A stretch of 42,775 nt of DNA from JAAAPF01 sp046541805. Lineage in GTDB: Bacteria > Pseudomonadota > Alphaproteobacteria > Geminicoccales > Geminicoccaceae. Position 1 is the first letter of the stretch; every line of letters begins with the position of its first letter. Shown one piece after another: positions 17,228 to 38,588 of this stretch. The notes below the pieces were generated by a model that saw nothing but the letters and a program-made list of their open reading frames with translations, did no database searches and was not told where the DNA came from. Both the position numbers and the translations under genes were made by a program. The stretch lies in the NCBI GenBank assembly GCA_046541805.1, contig JBKHCM010000011.1, positions 1 through 42,775 on the forward strand. Reading direction: 5' to 3'.

Positions 17228-19185
17228 TCAGCGGGGCCGTTGGTCGCGCATGGCGGCGAGGATGTCGCGGGCGAGCGGGCTCGCGAACACGTCCTCCACC
17301 GGGGCGTCCAGCCGGCGGCGCCAGTTCGGGTGCTCGTCGAGCGTGCCGGGCAGGTTCGGCTGCTCCAGCGCCCCGGCGAGGTCCTCCATCTGGACGAGCG
17401 CGAGCGCGGCGCTGCTGGCGGCGAGAAAGCGGTGCAGCGCGATCGCCACCGGCTGGTCGCCCATGCCGGCTTGATCCAGCGCCGCTTCGAGCGCCGCCTT
17501 GTCGCGGTCGCGCGCCGCCTTGGCCTCCTTCCGGCTCGCCGCGTCATGGCCGCCGATATCGGCGCGCCAGTCGACGTCGGTGCCGGCCATGAAGCCGTTG
17601 ACGGTAGCCAGGTCGTGGGTCGAGACCGAGGCGAGCGCGGCGCGGGGGTACTCGTCGGGGCGGCGGAAGCGCTCGTCCTCGCGCTCGAACCAGAGCACGC
17701 GGCAGGAGAGCATGCCGGCGGCGTGCAGCTGCTCGCGAAACCCCTCCGGCACGGTGCCGAGGTCCTCGCCGATGACCACGCAGCGGTGCCGGTGCGAGAC
17801 CAGCGCGCACAGCCGCGACATGACCTCGAAGGGAAAGCGCACATAGGTCCCCGCCGAGGCCGGCGCGCCCTGGGGGATCCAGAACTGTCGCGCGAAGCCC
17901 AGGACGTGATCGATCCGAATGGCACCGGCGTGGCGGGCGTTGGCCTCCAGGTCCTCCAACAGCGGCCGGTAACCCAAGGCGGCGAGCCGCGTCGGCGCGA
18001 AGGGCGCGAGCCCCCAGTTCTGACCCTCGGGACCGAGCGGGTCCGGCGGTGCCCCGATGGCGAGGCCGTGGACGGTGAGACCCTTGGTCGACCACGCCCG
18101 TGAGCCCGCCGGGTTCACGCCCACCGCGAGGTCGCGGTAGAGCCCCAGCCGCATGCCGTGATGGCGTGCCGTCGCCTGCGCGTCGGCGAGCTGCCGGTCG
18201 GCGAGCCACTGCAGAAAGGCGAAGAACGCGACCCGCTCGGCGTTGCGCTCGGCGAAGGCGGCGACCTCGGCGGCGTCCGGCTCCTGCCAGCCCCTGGGCC
18301 AGAGCCAGAACGCCCAGGCCTCGGGGTCTTGCGCGAGGGCGGCCTCGTGCAGCGCCTCGAACCGGCAATGGTGTTCGAGGCTCACCCCGCCCGCGGCGCG
18401 AAAGCGCCGAAAGTCGAAATGATCGCCGTTGGCGGAGAAGTCGCGGAAGAGCGCTTCCAGCTTCGTGCGCTTGTCCTGGGCGAGTTCGGGGTAGTCGAGC
18501 AGCTTCTCGCCGTCGTGGGCGGGCGCGGGCGCCGGCAGGCCGAGCCGGCGGGCGGCGGCCGCGACGTCGATGTAGAGCGGGTTCACGAACGCCCGGTGCG
18601 ACGGCGAATAGGGGCTGCGCGCCGCCGGATCGGCCATGAAGAGCGCGTGCAGCGGGCTCAGGCCGAAGAGATCGGCGCCCGCGTGGGCGGCGAGCTCGAC
18701 CGCCACCTCGAGGTCGCCGAAATCGCCGATGACGCTGGGGCGTCGGCTCTTCAGGCTGTAGAGCTGCGCGCTCACCCCGAAGGCGCGGTCGATGCCGAGG
18801 TCTTCCGGCTGCAGGCAGCGCGGCGGCGCGATCAGCAAAAAGCGCTCGCCGCCGTCCGAGCGCAGGCGATGCAGCCCCATCGGCAGTCCGCCCGCGAGGG
18901 TGCCGCCCGCCTCGCCCGGCTGCGCGGTGCCGGCGACGACCGCGCCGTTCTCCAGCTCGACGGTGTAGCGCTCGCCGGGCGTGAGCTCGGCGAGGCTCAG
19001 CGGCCGCCACGGCTCGCCCAGCGCCGGCGGCGGCGGCGCGCCCGCCGCGTTCGGTACGGCGGGGTCGACGCCGAGGGCCTGCAGCACCGCCTCCAGCGTG
19101 GTGTCGGGGACGTCGTGACGCTCGCCGGCGATGTCGTACCACGTGGTGGCCACGCCGTGGGCCTCGGCGAGCGCTTGCAGCGAGG

Positions 19186-19189
<4 letters not shown>
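17228..19189 (-). CDS. malQ: 4-alpha-glucanotransferase (amylomaltase)
   Basis: This is a 653-residue GH77 enzyme that transfers alpha-1,4-glucan segments, releasing glucose and recycling the short maltodextrins left by debranching. Catalytic residues are D427 in RIDHVLGF, E475 in VIGEDLGTVP and D526 in STHDLATVNGF. An N-terminal region of about 130 residues (MTSLQALAEAHGVATTWYDI onward) is the extension seen in many proteobacterial MalQ proteins. Its ATG overlaps the stop of the glgX-treZ fusion (ATGA), so the two are translationally coupled; it is the last gene of the glycogen block. The partnership fits: GlgX frees side chains that MalQ rearranges for GlgP. Confidence 0.95.
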
Positions 19190-23145
<3,956 letters not shown>

Positions 23146-23176
23146 GGCGGCGCTCCGAGGCGGCGGGCGCGCGCCG

Positions 23177-25357
<2,181 letters not shown>

Positions 25358-25364
25358 GGTGCCC

Positions 25365-28655
<3,291 letters not shown>

Positions 28656-28664
28656 CTCGGGGGA

Positions 28665-31600
28665 TCAGCCGGCAGCGACGACGGGTGACGCGGCGGCAAG
28701 ACCGGGCGGGACGAGACGCCAGATCTGATAGGGGCGATGGGCCGGGTCGAGCCAGACGTGCTGAACCTTGCCGGTCCAGGTGAAGCGCGCCCCGGTGACC
28801 AGGTCCTCGACCTCGATCGAGCCGTGATCGGCGAGGCCGAAATGCCACAGCGGCACCTCGAAGGCGGCGCCCTGGGCGTGATGCGGATCGACGTTGACGG
28901 CGACGAGGACGGCGTTGTCGCGGGCTGGGGTCATCTTCGAATAGACCATGACGTGGTCGTTCCACGCCTGGTGAAACTCCAGATTGGTGAACGACCATAG
29001 CGCCGGATTGTCGCGACGCACGCTGTTCAAGAGGCGAATATCGTCGCGGATGTGCCCCGGGCGGTCCCAGTCCCACGCCTTGATCTCGTATTTCTCGCTG
29101 TCGAGGTACTCCTCGCGCCCCGGCAAGGGCGTGCCCTCGCAGAGCTCGAAGCCGGAATACACCCCCCACAGGGTCGAGAGCGTCGCCGCCAGCACCGCCC
29201 GCACCTGAAAGCCGGGCCGGCCACTCGTTTGTAAATAATAGGGATTGATATCCGGCGTGTTGACGAAGAAGTTCGGCCGCATATGCTCGCGCGTTTCCTC
29301 CCGCGTCAACTCGCTCAGGTATTTCTGCAATTCGTGCTTGGTCTCGCGCCAGGTGAAATAGCTGTAGGATTGGGTAAATCCGATCTTCGCCAAGCGATGC
29401 ATCATCTTCGGCCGGGTGAACGCCTCCGAGAGGAAGACGACGTCGGGGTGCTTGGCCTGGACGTCGCCGATCAACCACTCCCAGAACGGCAACGGCTTGG
29501 TGTGCGGGTTGTCGACCCGGAAAATCTTGACGCCGTGCTCGACCCAGAACATCACGACGTCGCGCAGCGCCAGCCACAAGTCGGGAAGCGCGCCCTCGCG
29601 GTAGAAGTCGACGTTGGTGATGTCCTCGTACTTCTTGGGCGGGTTCTCCGCGTATTTCAAAGAGCCGTCGGGCCGCCAGTCGAACCAGTCGGGATGCTCC
29701 TTGAGCCAGGGATGGTCCGGCGAGCACTGGATGGCGAAGTCGAGCGCGAGCTCGAGGCCGTGGTCGTGCGCGGCCTCCACCAGCCGGTGGAAATCCTCGA
29801 AGGTGCCGAGCTCGGGATGAAGGGCGTCGTGGCCACCCTCGGGGCCGCCGATGGCGTAGGGCGAGCCCGGATCGTCGGGCGCCGGCGTCAAGCTGTTGTT
29901 GCGGCCCTTGCGGTTGGTCCGCCCGATCGGGTGGATCGGCGGGAAATAGAGAACGTCGAAGCCCATGTCCTGGACATAAGCGAGCTTGGCGATGACGTCG
30001 TCGAAGGTGCCGTGGCGGTGCGGATCGTCGCTCTGCGAGCGCGGGAACAGCTCGTACCAGGCGGCGAAGGCGGCGACCGTGCGGTCGACGACGACCTCGA
30101 GCTCGCGCTCGTAGCGCGTCAGGTTGTCCTTGAGGTCGGCGGCGCGCATCAACGCGGCGGTGTCGTCGGCGAAGAGCCGCGCCAGCTGAAAGCCCTCGTC
30201 GTCGACGCGGGCGCGCAGCTCGGCGGCGAGCGCGTCGAGCGCGTCCCGGCTCTCGCCCGCGGCGCCGGCGGCCGTGCGCTCGACCAGGCGACGGCCTTCC
30301 TCGAGCTCGAGGCCGATGGGCACGGCGGCGTCGTTCTTCTTGGTCACCTCCACCCGCCAGGAGGTGAAGGCGTCGCGCCAAGCCTCGATCGTGAACCGCC
30401 AGCGGCCGTTGCGGGTGAGCGGGACTTCGCCCGCCCAGCGATCGTTGCCGATCGGGCGCATCGCGACCGCGTCCCAACCCCGCTGATCCGCCGGCCGCAC
30501 CAGCAGTTCGGCGGCGAGCTGGTCGTGGCCGTCCATGAAGATGTCGGCCTCGACCTCGAGGAGATCACCGACGACCCGCTTGACCGCAAAGCGCCCGCCG
30601 TCGAGCTCGGGGCTCACCTTCTCGATCACGACCCGACTGGCCGCCACCTGCAGAACGCGCTTTTCCGCCGAGCCCGCCCGCTGGTTGCGCGCGGCCCTGG
30701 GCTTCACCGGCCGGCTCGCCAACAGCCGCAAGGCGCCCGGCTCGAGCGTCAGCGGCCGGCTCGGGTCGACCACCGCGCCGCCATCGTCGAGACCGACCTC
30801 CACCAGGCTCTCGAAGCGCCCGCCGGCGGCGGTGAGCAGCCCGCGCGGCTCGAGCCCGTCGCTCTGGCCCGGATCGGGATTGGCTGCGATGAAGAGCGCC
30901 TCCTCGGCCCGTGCCGGCGACGGATGCGACAGCCGCGACAGCGCCACCACCCGCGCGTTCGGCGCGTTGACCCGCCGCAGCTCGCCCGCGACCCTGAGCG
31001 CCGGATGGTGCGCGCTCAAGGCGTTGGCGGCGGCGATCCGCGCGCGCAGGTCGACCACCGGCTCGGCGGTCTCGGCCTCCCAATCGGCGGGGCTGCTGCG
31101 CGCCGGGTCGAGCGGCCGGCGGCAGCCGTACTCGAAGCCCATCGGCATGAAGACCCCGGTGCCGAGCGCCACCGCCTTGAGATAGGCGGCGGCGAGGCCG
31201 TCGGCGATGTGCTCCGCCGGCGCGCCCGCGAGCGCCGCCGCGCGGCGCGGCTCGCCGTCGTGCTCGGGAAAGGCGAAGGGCACGCCGATGCCCCGCAGGG
31301 CGTGGTGCTGCTCCAGAAACCAGCCGTCGTGGAAGTTCCACCAGCGCGAGCTGTCGAGGACGCCGTCGAAGCCGACGCCCGCGAGCTCGCGCAACGCGCT
31401 CGCCGGCGCGCCGAGGACGTCGGCGACGAACCAGGCGTCGGGCGCGTGCGCGCGCAAGCGCCCCAAAAGGGCCCGCCAGAACGGCGCGGGCACCCGATGC
31501 GCCGCGGTGAAGCGCAGCCCGCGCGCGCCGGCGTCGAGACACAGGCGGCCGCGCGCCGTCATGTGCTCGAGTTGCGCCGCGTCGTCGCCGTCCAGCGCGA

Positions 31601-32006
31601 GCACCACGCCGCCGGCGCCGCCGGCGTGGCGGGGCCAGCCCCGGGCGTCGCGCGCGATCCACTGCGGGTGGGTGCGCGCGAGCAGGCCGTCCTCGGCAGC
31701 GAACGGCAAGATCAGCTCGAGCCACAGGGCGAGGCCGTGCTCGCCGGCCGCCGCCGCGAGGTCGGCGAGCGGCGCGAAGGCGTCGGCGTCGTCGCCGGCG
31801 AGCCGGCGATCCAGCTTGAAGGGCTCGGCCGGCAAGGCGAGCGAGCCGGCGCCCCCCGCGGCGAAGGGGCTCGCCACGTACACCCCGTCGAACGCCATGG
31901 CGCGGACGCGCGGGAAGTGGCGCGACCAATGCGCGATCGGGCCGGCGGTGAGCGGGTGCAGGTGGTAGAGCCGCGGCGCGGCGCCGCCGGGCGTGGACGA
32001 CGACAC
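28665..32006 (-). CDS. glgE: alpha-1,4-glucan:maltose-1-phosphate maltosyltransferase with N-terminal GH13-like domain
   Basis: This 1113-residue protein adds maltose from maltose-1-phosphate to glucan chains. The GlgE part is about 450-1113: an N-terminal beta-domain (VVIEKVSPELDGGRFAVKR), a helical insert, and the GH13_3 barrel with YFPPIHPIGRTNRKG, nucleophile D832 (FRVDNPHTKP), acid E861 (FLSEAF) and D919 (VNTPDINPYYLQTSG). In front are about 430 residues that look like a degenerate amylase barrel: GLRFTAAHR has Thr167 where a nucleophile Asp would be, and FVADVLG has Asp196 in place of Glu. GTG at 32006 is chosen because AAGGGGGG lies about eight bases upstream. Long GlgE proteins like this occur in other alphaproteobacteria. 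Confidence 0.94.
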   Translation of the reverse strand: MSSSTPGGAAPRLYHLHPLTAGPIAHWSRHFPRVRAMAFDGVYVASPFAAGGAGSLALPAEPFKLDRRLAGDDADAFAPLADLAAAAGEHGLALWLELILPFAAEDGLLARTHPQWIARDARGWPRHAGGAGGVVLALDGDDAAQLEHMTARGRLCLDAGARGLRFTAAHRVPAPFWRALLGRLRAHAPDAWFVADVLGAPASALRELAGVGFDGVLDSSRWWNFHDGWFLEQHHALRGIGVPFAFPEHDGEPRRAAALAGAPAEHIADGLAAAYLKAVALGTGVFMPMGFEYGCRRPLDPARSSPADWEAETAEPVVDLRARIAAANALSAHHPALRVAGELRRVNAPNARVVALSRLSHPSPARAEEALFIAANPDPGQSDGLEPRGLLTAAGGRFESLVEVGLDDGGAVVDPSRPLTLEPGALRLLASRPVKPRAARNQRAGSAEKRVLQVAASRVVIEKVSPELDGGRFAVKRVVGDLLEVEADIFMDGHDQLAAELLVRPADQRGWDAVAMRPIGNDRWAGEVPLTRNGRWRFTIEAWRDAFTSWRVEVTKKNDAAVPIGLELEEGRRLVERTAAGAAGESRDALDALAAELRARVDDEGFQLARLFADDTAALMRAADLKDNLTRYERELEVVVDRTVAAFAAWYELFPRSQSDDPHRHGTFDDVIAKLAYVQDMGFDVLYFPPIHPIGRTNRKGRNNSLTPAPDDPGSPYAIGGPEGGHDALHPELGTFEDFHRLVEAAHDHGLELALDFAIQCSPDHPWLKEHPDWFDWRPDGSLKYAENPPKKYEDITNVDFYREGALPDLWLALRDVVMFWVEHGVKIFRVDNPHTKPLPFWEWLIGDVQAKHPDVVFLSEAFTRPKMMHRLAKIGFTQSYSYFTWRETKHELQKYLSELTREETREHMRPNFFVNTPDINPYYLQTSGRPGFQVRAVLAATLSTLWGVYSGFELCEGTPLPGREEYLDSEKYEIKAWDWDRPGHIRDDIRLLNSVRRDNPALWSFTNLEFHQAWNDHVMVYSKMTPARDNAVLVAVNVDPHHAQGAAFEVPLWHFGLADHGSIEVEDLVTGARFTWTGKVQHVWLDPAHRPYQIWRLVPPGLAAASPVVAAG

Positions 32007-32134
32007 GTGACGATCCCCCCTTCGACGCGCCGGACCGGTCTCGGCCCCGGCGGCTTGTGCCGGCTTACCGCGGCGCGGTAGAGCGCGATCGGGCGCCGTC
32101 GTCAACCGCCGCGCTCGTCGGATGGCGCGCGCGC

Positions 32135-33577
32135 TCAAGGCCCGCGACGGCCGGCCCGTGCCCGCTCGTAGACCTCGACGTACCGCCGCGCGGCGCGGGT
32201 CCAGCCGAGATCCTCCTCCATGCCACGGCGCTGCAGCGCATGCCAACGCGCGGGATCGCCGTAGGCGGCGGCGACCCGAGCGAAGGCGTGGCGCAGCGCC
32301 CCGGCGTCGCCGGCGTGGAAGACGAAGCCGTTGGCGCGCCCCGGGTCCGCGTCGGCGTCGATGACGGTGTCCAAAAGGCCGCCGGTGCTGGCGACGAGCG
32401 GCACGCAGCCATAGCGCAGGCCGTAGAGCTGGGTGAGCCCGCAGGGCTCGAAGCGCGACGGCACGACGATGACGTCGGCCCCCGCCTGGAGGCGGTGCGC
32501 GCGTTCCTCGTCATAGCCGAACCAGGTGGCGACGCGACCCGGATGGGCCGCCGCCGCCGCGGCGACGCGGTCCACCATGCCCGGATCGCCGCTGCCGAGG
32601 ATGATCAACTGGCCGCCGGCGGCGACCAGGCCGTCGAGCGCCTCGACCAGAAGATCCGTGCCCTTCTGCCAGGCGAGCCGGCTGATGACCGCGAACAGCG
32701 GGCGCGCCGGGTCGCCGTCGAGCCCGAAGCGGGCCTGCAGCATCGCCTTGTGCGCGCCGCGGCGGTCCAGCGATCCGGCGTCGTAGTGTGGCTCGATCAG
32801 CGGGTCGCGGGCGGGGTCCCAGACCCCGGTGTCGATACCGTTGACGATGCCGGTGAGGTCGTCCGCCCGCGCGCGCAACAGACCCTCCAGGCCCATGCCC
32901 CAGAGCGCGCCCTGGATCTCGCGGGCGTAGGTGGGGCTCACCGTCGTGATCTGGTCGGCGTAGTAGATCCCGGCCTTCAGATAGCCGACGCTGCCGTAGT
33001 ATTCGACGCCGTCGGGAGCGAAGGCGTGCGCCGGCAGGCCGAGCCGGCCGAGCCAGGCCGGCGGCATCTGCCCTTGAAACGCGAGGTTGTGGATGGTCAT
33101 GACCGTCGCCGGCCGTGGGCGCGGATCGAGCGCCAGATAGGCCGGCACCAGCCCGGCCTGCCAGTCGTGGGCGTGGACGACGTCGACCTCGAGGTCGGGC
33201 ACGCGGCCGAGGGCGAGCTCGCGGGCGACCACCGCCAGGGCGGCGAAGCGAAAGCCGTTGTCCCCCCACTCCTCGCCGTCCGGCCCGACATAGAGGTGCC
33301 CGGCTCGGGCGAAGAGGTGCGGCGCGTCGACGACGGCGACGTCGAGCCCGGCGGCGCGGCCGCGCAGCACCCGGGCGGGACCGCCGTAGAGTTCGCCGTA
33401 AGCGTCGATCTCGGCGGCCTCGTCGAGCGCGGCGACGACGCTCGGATAGCCCGGCACGCAGGTCAGGACCTCGTGGCCGAGTGCTGCGAGCGCCGGCGCC
33501 AGCGCGCCCACGACGTCCGCGAGACCGCCCGTCTTGGCGAGCGGATAGCACTCCGAGGCGACGACGAGCACGCGCAC
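32135..33577 (-). CDS. glgA: glycogen synthase (ADP-glucose type, GT5)
   Basis: This is a 480-residue glycosyltransferase that extends alpha-1,4-glucan from ADP-glucose. The N-terminus carries the ADP-binding loop AKTGGLADVVGAL; further on are HAHDWQAGL, the second nucleotide-binding region SRLAWQKGTDLL, and the C-terminal GT-B signature PSRFEPCGLTQLYGLRYG with STGGLLDTV. These mark it as GlgA (GT5) rather than the maltose-1-phosphate-forming GlgM (GT4). The GTG at 33577 gives the family N-terminus MRVLVVASECYPLAKTGG and lies five bases after glgC, so the pair is surely co-transcribed. A gap of 128 bases separates its stop from glgE. Confidence 0.96.
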   Translation of the reverse strand: MRVLVVASECYPLAKTGGLADVVGALAPALAALGHEVLTCVPGYPSVVAALDEAAEIDAYGELYGGPARVLRGRAAGLDVAVVDAPHLFARAGHLYVGPDGEEWGDNGFRFAALAVVARELALGRVPDLEVDVVHAHDWQAGLVPAYLALDPRPRPATVMTIHNLAFQGQMPPAWLGRLGLPAHAFAPDGVEYYGSVGYLKAGIYYADQITTVSPTYAREIQGALWGMGLEGLLRARADDLTGIVNGIDTGVWDPARDPLIEPHYDAGSLDRRGAHKAMLQARFGLDGDPARPLFAVISRLAWQKGTDLLVEALDGLVAAGGQLIILGSGDPGMVDRVAAAAAAHPGRVATWFGYDEERAHRLQAGADVIVVPSRFEPCGLTQLYGLRYGCVPLVASTGGLLDTVIDADADPGRANGFVFHAGDAGALRHAFARVAAAYGDPARWHALQRRGMEEDLGWTRAARRYVEVYERARAGRRGP

Positions 33578-33582
33578 GGCGC

Positions 33583-34851
33583 TCAGGCCTTGAGGCGTTC
33601 GATCATCGGCGCCGTGATCAGGGTGATGCCGTTGGCGGTCCGGCGGAAGCGGGCGGCGTCGAACTCCGGGTCCTCGCCCACCACCAGCCCGGGCGGGATG
33701 TGCGCGCGCCGGTCGACGACGCAGTTGGTGAGCCGCGCGCCGCGGCCGACGTCGACGTCGGGCATGACGACGCAGCCGCTCAGGCTCGAGAAGGAGTGGC
33801 AGTGGACGTTGGAGAAGACCAGCGAGGTGTTGAGCGTCGCCCCCGAGATGATGCAGCCGCCGGCCACCAGCGAGCTGATGGCGTTGCCGCGGCGACCCTC
33901 CTCGTCGTGGACGAACTTGGCCGGCGGCGTGATCTCGGCGTAGGTCCAGATCGGCCAGTTGTGGTCGTAGAGATCGAGCGCCGGCGTCACCGTGCAGAGG
34001 TCGATGTTGGCGGCCCAGTAGGCGTCGATCGTGCCGACGTCGCGCCAATAGGCCTCGGGCTCGGTCTCGGCGCGCACGCAGGACGCGGTGAAGCGATGGG
34101 CGTGGGCGTGCCCGTATTCGACCAGATAGGGGATCAGGTCCTTGCCGAAATCCCGCTGGGAGTCCGGCGCCTCGGCGTCACGGCGGAGCTGATCGTAGAG
34201 GGTCGCCGCGCTGAAGACGTAGATGCCCATCGACGCCAGCGCGATGTCGGGATGGCCGGGCATGGCCGGCGGGTCGGCGGGCTTCTCGACGAAGTCGATG
34301 ATGCGGTCGTTCTCGTCGACGTGCATGACGCCGAAGCCGGTGGCCTGCTCGCGCGGCGTCTCGATGACCCCGACGGTCACGTCGGCGCCGGTCTCGACGT
34401 GGTCGCGCACCATCGTCTCGTAGTCCATCTTGTAGACGTGGTCGCCCGCGAGCACGATGACATGCTCGACGCCGTAGCGCTCGATGATGTCGAGGTTCTG
34501 AAAGACCGCGTCCGCGGTGCCCTCGTACCACTGGTTCGGCGCGATCCGCTGCGACGCGGGCAGGATGTCGAAGCTCTCGTTGCGCTCGGGCCGAAAGAAG
34601 TTCCAGCCGCGCTGCAAATGCCGGATAAGGCTGTGCGCGTTGTACTGCGTCGCCACCGCGATACGGCGAATACCCGAGTTGAGCGCATTGGAAAGCGCGA
34701 AATCGATGATGCGTGACTTGCCGCCGAAATGGACGGCCGGTTTGGCGCGACTGTCGGTTAATTCGTAGAGACGGGTACCGCGTCCACCCGCGAGCACATA
34801 GGCCATGGCGTTGCGCGCAAGATTGGGTGCGGGCCTCGGTGCGGAGACCAT
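33583..34851 (-). CDS. glgC: glucose-1-phosphate adenylyltransferase
   Basis: This is a 422-residue enzyme that makes ADP-glucose from glucose-1-phosphate and ATP, the regulated step of bacterial glycogen synthesis. Motifs are the nucleotide loop YVLAGGRGTRLYELTDSRAK, GGKSRIIDFALSNALNSG, the catalytic region VLAGDHVYKMDY, and the sugar-phosphate Lys in IIDFVEKPAD. A left-handed beta-helix (CVVMPDVDVGRGARLTNCVV and neighbours) forms the C-terminus, the usual site of allosteric contacts. GGGAGG lies about seven bases before the ATG. It lies 73 bases after glgP, which produces glucose-1-phosphate, so synthesis and breakdown share the transcript. Confidence 0.97.
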   Translation of the reverse strand: MVSAPRPAPNLARNAMAYVLAGGRGTRLYELTDSRAKPAVHFGGKSRIIDFALSNALNSGIRRIAVATQYNAHSLIRHLQRGWNFFRPERNESFDILPASQRIAPNQWYEGTADAVFQNLDIIERYGVEHVIVLAGDHVYKMDYETMVRDHVETGADVTVGVIETPREQATGFGVMHVDENDRIIDFVEKPADPPAMPGHPDIALASMGIYVFSAATLYDQLRRDAEAPDSQRDFGKDLIPYLVEYGHAHAHRFTASCVRAETEPEAYWRDVGTIDAYWAANIDLCTVTPALDLYDHNWPIWTYAEITPPAKFVHDEEGRRGNAISSLVAGGCIISGATLNTSLVFSNVHCHSFSSLSGCVVMPDVDVGRGARLTNCVVDRRAHIPPGLVVGEDPEFDAARFRRTANGITLITAPMIERLKA

Positions 34852-34924
34852 CGCCGATCCTCCCGTCCTATCGCCGCGACGCGGCGGGCGTGGCCGGCGC
34901 CGCCGCTAATGCCGCGCTGCGCCG

Positions 34925-37399
<2,475 letters not shown>

Positions 37400-37428
37400 C
37401 TAGGTCCTTCACCTGGCACACCCGACGA

Positions 37429-37443
37429 CGCGGCGACGCCGCG
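37429..37443 (-). promoter_or_regulatory. short GC hairpin in the glgP leader
   Basis: A perfect inverted repeat (CGCGGC, three bases, GCCGCG) lies about 30 bases before the glgP start codon, in the 154-base gap after korB. It could be a weak korB terminator or a leader structure of the glycogen block. There is no T tract, and such palindromes are common at this GC content, so the role is speculative. Confidence 0.2.
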
Positions 37444-37553
37444 CGACGGACCCTTATGGTCGCGTTGTAATCGCTCCGACGGTCGGCGTCCGGGCATTCT
37501 TTCGGCGCATGGAACGACGCATCGAGCGCGCCGCCCGACGGCTCGGGCGAAAC

Positions 37554-38588
37554 TCAGAGCGTCCAGGTGTCGGTGCCGTTCAACAGCGCCTGCAGTGACC
37601 GAGCGTCGCGCCGCTGCGCCGGCCTCGCCGCGTGATGACGCCGCTCCAGGACCGCGGCGTCGCGGCGGTGGATGACGCCGAGCGCCAAGGGCGCGTCGAG
37701 CTCGCACAAGAGCCGCGCCAACATCGGGTTGGTCGCATCGTGCACGAGGATCTCCTCCGCCGCGCCGTCGACGCCGGGGGTGAAGACCTCGAGCGCGAGC
37801 GCGGCGGGGTTCAGCCGCAGCGCCTTCGCGCCGCCCTCGCCGAAGCGCAGCGGCTCGCCGTGGCGGCACCAGAGCTGGCGGTCGGCCGCCGTCTTTTTGT
37901 CGGTGACCGCGCTCCAGGCACCGTCGTGGTAGACGATGCAGTTCTGCAGGATCTCGACGAAGCCGGTGCCGGCGTGGGCGTGCGCCGCCTTCATGACCTC
38001 GACCAGCTGCGCCTGCGCGACGTCGGGCACGCGCGCGAAGAAGCTGCCGCCGCACCCCAGCACGTAGCGCCCGGCGTGCACCGGCTCGTCGAGCGAGCCC
38101 GCGGGCGTCGACGGCGTCACCTGGCCCACCGGGCTCGTCGGCGACGCCTGGCCCTTGGTGAGCCCGTAGACCTCGTTGTTGAACAGGAGATAGACGAGGT
38201 CGACGTTGCGGCGCAGCAGGTGCAACAGATGGTTGCCGCCGATCGACAGGCTGTCGCCGTCACCGGAGACCACCCAGACGTCGAGGTCGGGCCGGGAGAG
38301 CTTGACACCGGTGGCGATCGCCGCAGCGCGGCCGTGGATGGTGTGAAAGCCGTAAGTGTCGACGTAATAGGGAAAGCGGGCGGCGCAGCCGATGCCCGAG
38401 AGGAACACCGTGCGGTCCGGGTCCGCCGCAAGGTCGGCCAGCGTTTTCTGCACCGCCTTCAAGATGGCGTAGTCGCCGCAGCCCGGGCACCAGCGCACCT
38501 CCATGTCGGCGGCGAAGTCCTTCGCCGTGCGTCCGGGGGCCGTCCGCTCGGGGGCGGACGGCACCGCCTGATCGAGCGTATCACTCAT
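37554..38588 (-). CDS. korB: 2-oxoacid:ferredoxin oxidoreductase, beta subunit
   Basis: This is a 344-residue thiamine-diphosphate subunit of a KorAB-type 2-oxoacid (probably 2-oxoglutarate):ferredoxin oxidoreductase. The four expected Fe-S cluster ligands are visible: two Cys in WCPGCGDY, one in SGIGCAARFPYY and one in LQNCIVYHDGAW. The thiamine-diphosphate motif is GDGDSLSIGGNHLL, ending in NNEVYGLTKGQASPTSP, a form typical of KorB. The start overlaps the korA stop (ATGA). No ferredoxin gene is present nearby. Substrate preference is inferred from similarity to KorB, not proven. Confidence 0.92.
   Translation of the reverse strand: MSDTLDQAVPSAPERTAPGRTAKDFAADMEVRWCPGCGDYAILKAVQKTLADLAADPDRTVFLSGIGCAARFPYYVDTYGFHTIHGRAAAIATGVKLSRPDLDVWVVSGDGDSLSIGGNHLLHLLRRNVDLVYLLFNNEVYGLTKGQASPTSPVGQVTPSTPAGSLDEPVHAGRYVLGCGGSFFARVPDVAQAQLVEVMKAAHAHAGTGFVEILQNCIVYHDGAWSAVTDKKTAADRQLWCRHGEPLRFGEGGAKALRLNPAALALEVFTPGVDGAAEEILVHDATNPMLARLLCELDAPLALGVIHRRDAAVLERRHHAARPAQRRDARSLQALLNGTDTWTL

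Noticed and set aside
29283..32081. A 932-codon plus-strand open frame opposite glgE
   Set aside because: It is antisense to glgE, lacks conserved motifs and has biased composition.
32135..33577. Reading the GT-B gene as GlgM (maltose-1-phosphate synthase)
   Set aside because: The KTGGLADVVGAL N-terminus and PSRFEPCGLTQLYGLRYG are GT5 GlgA features; GlgM belongs to GT4.
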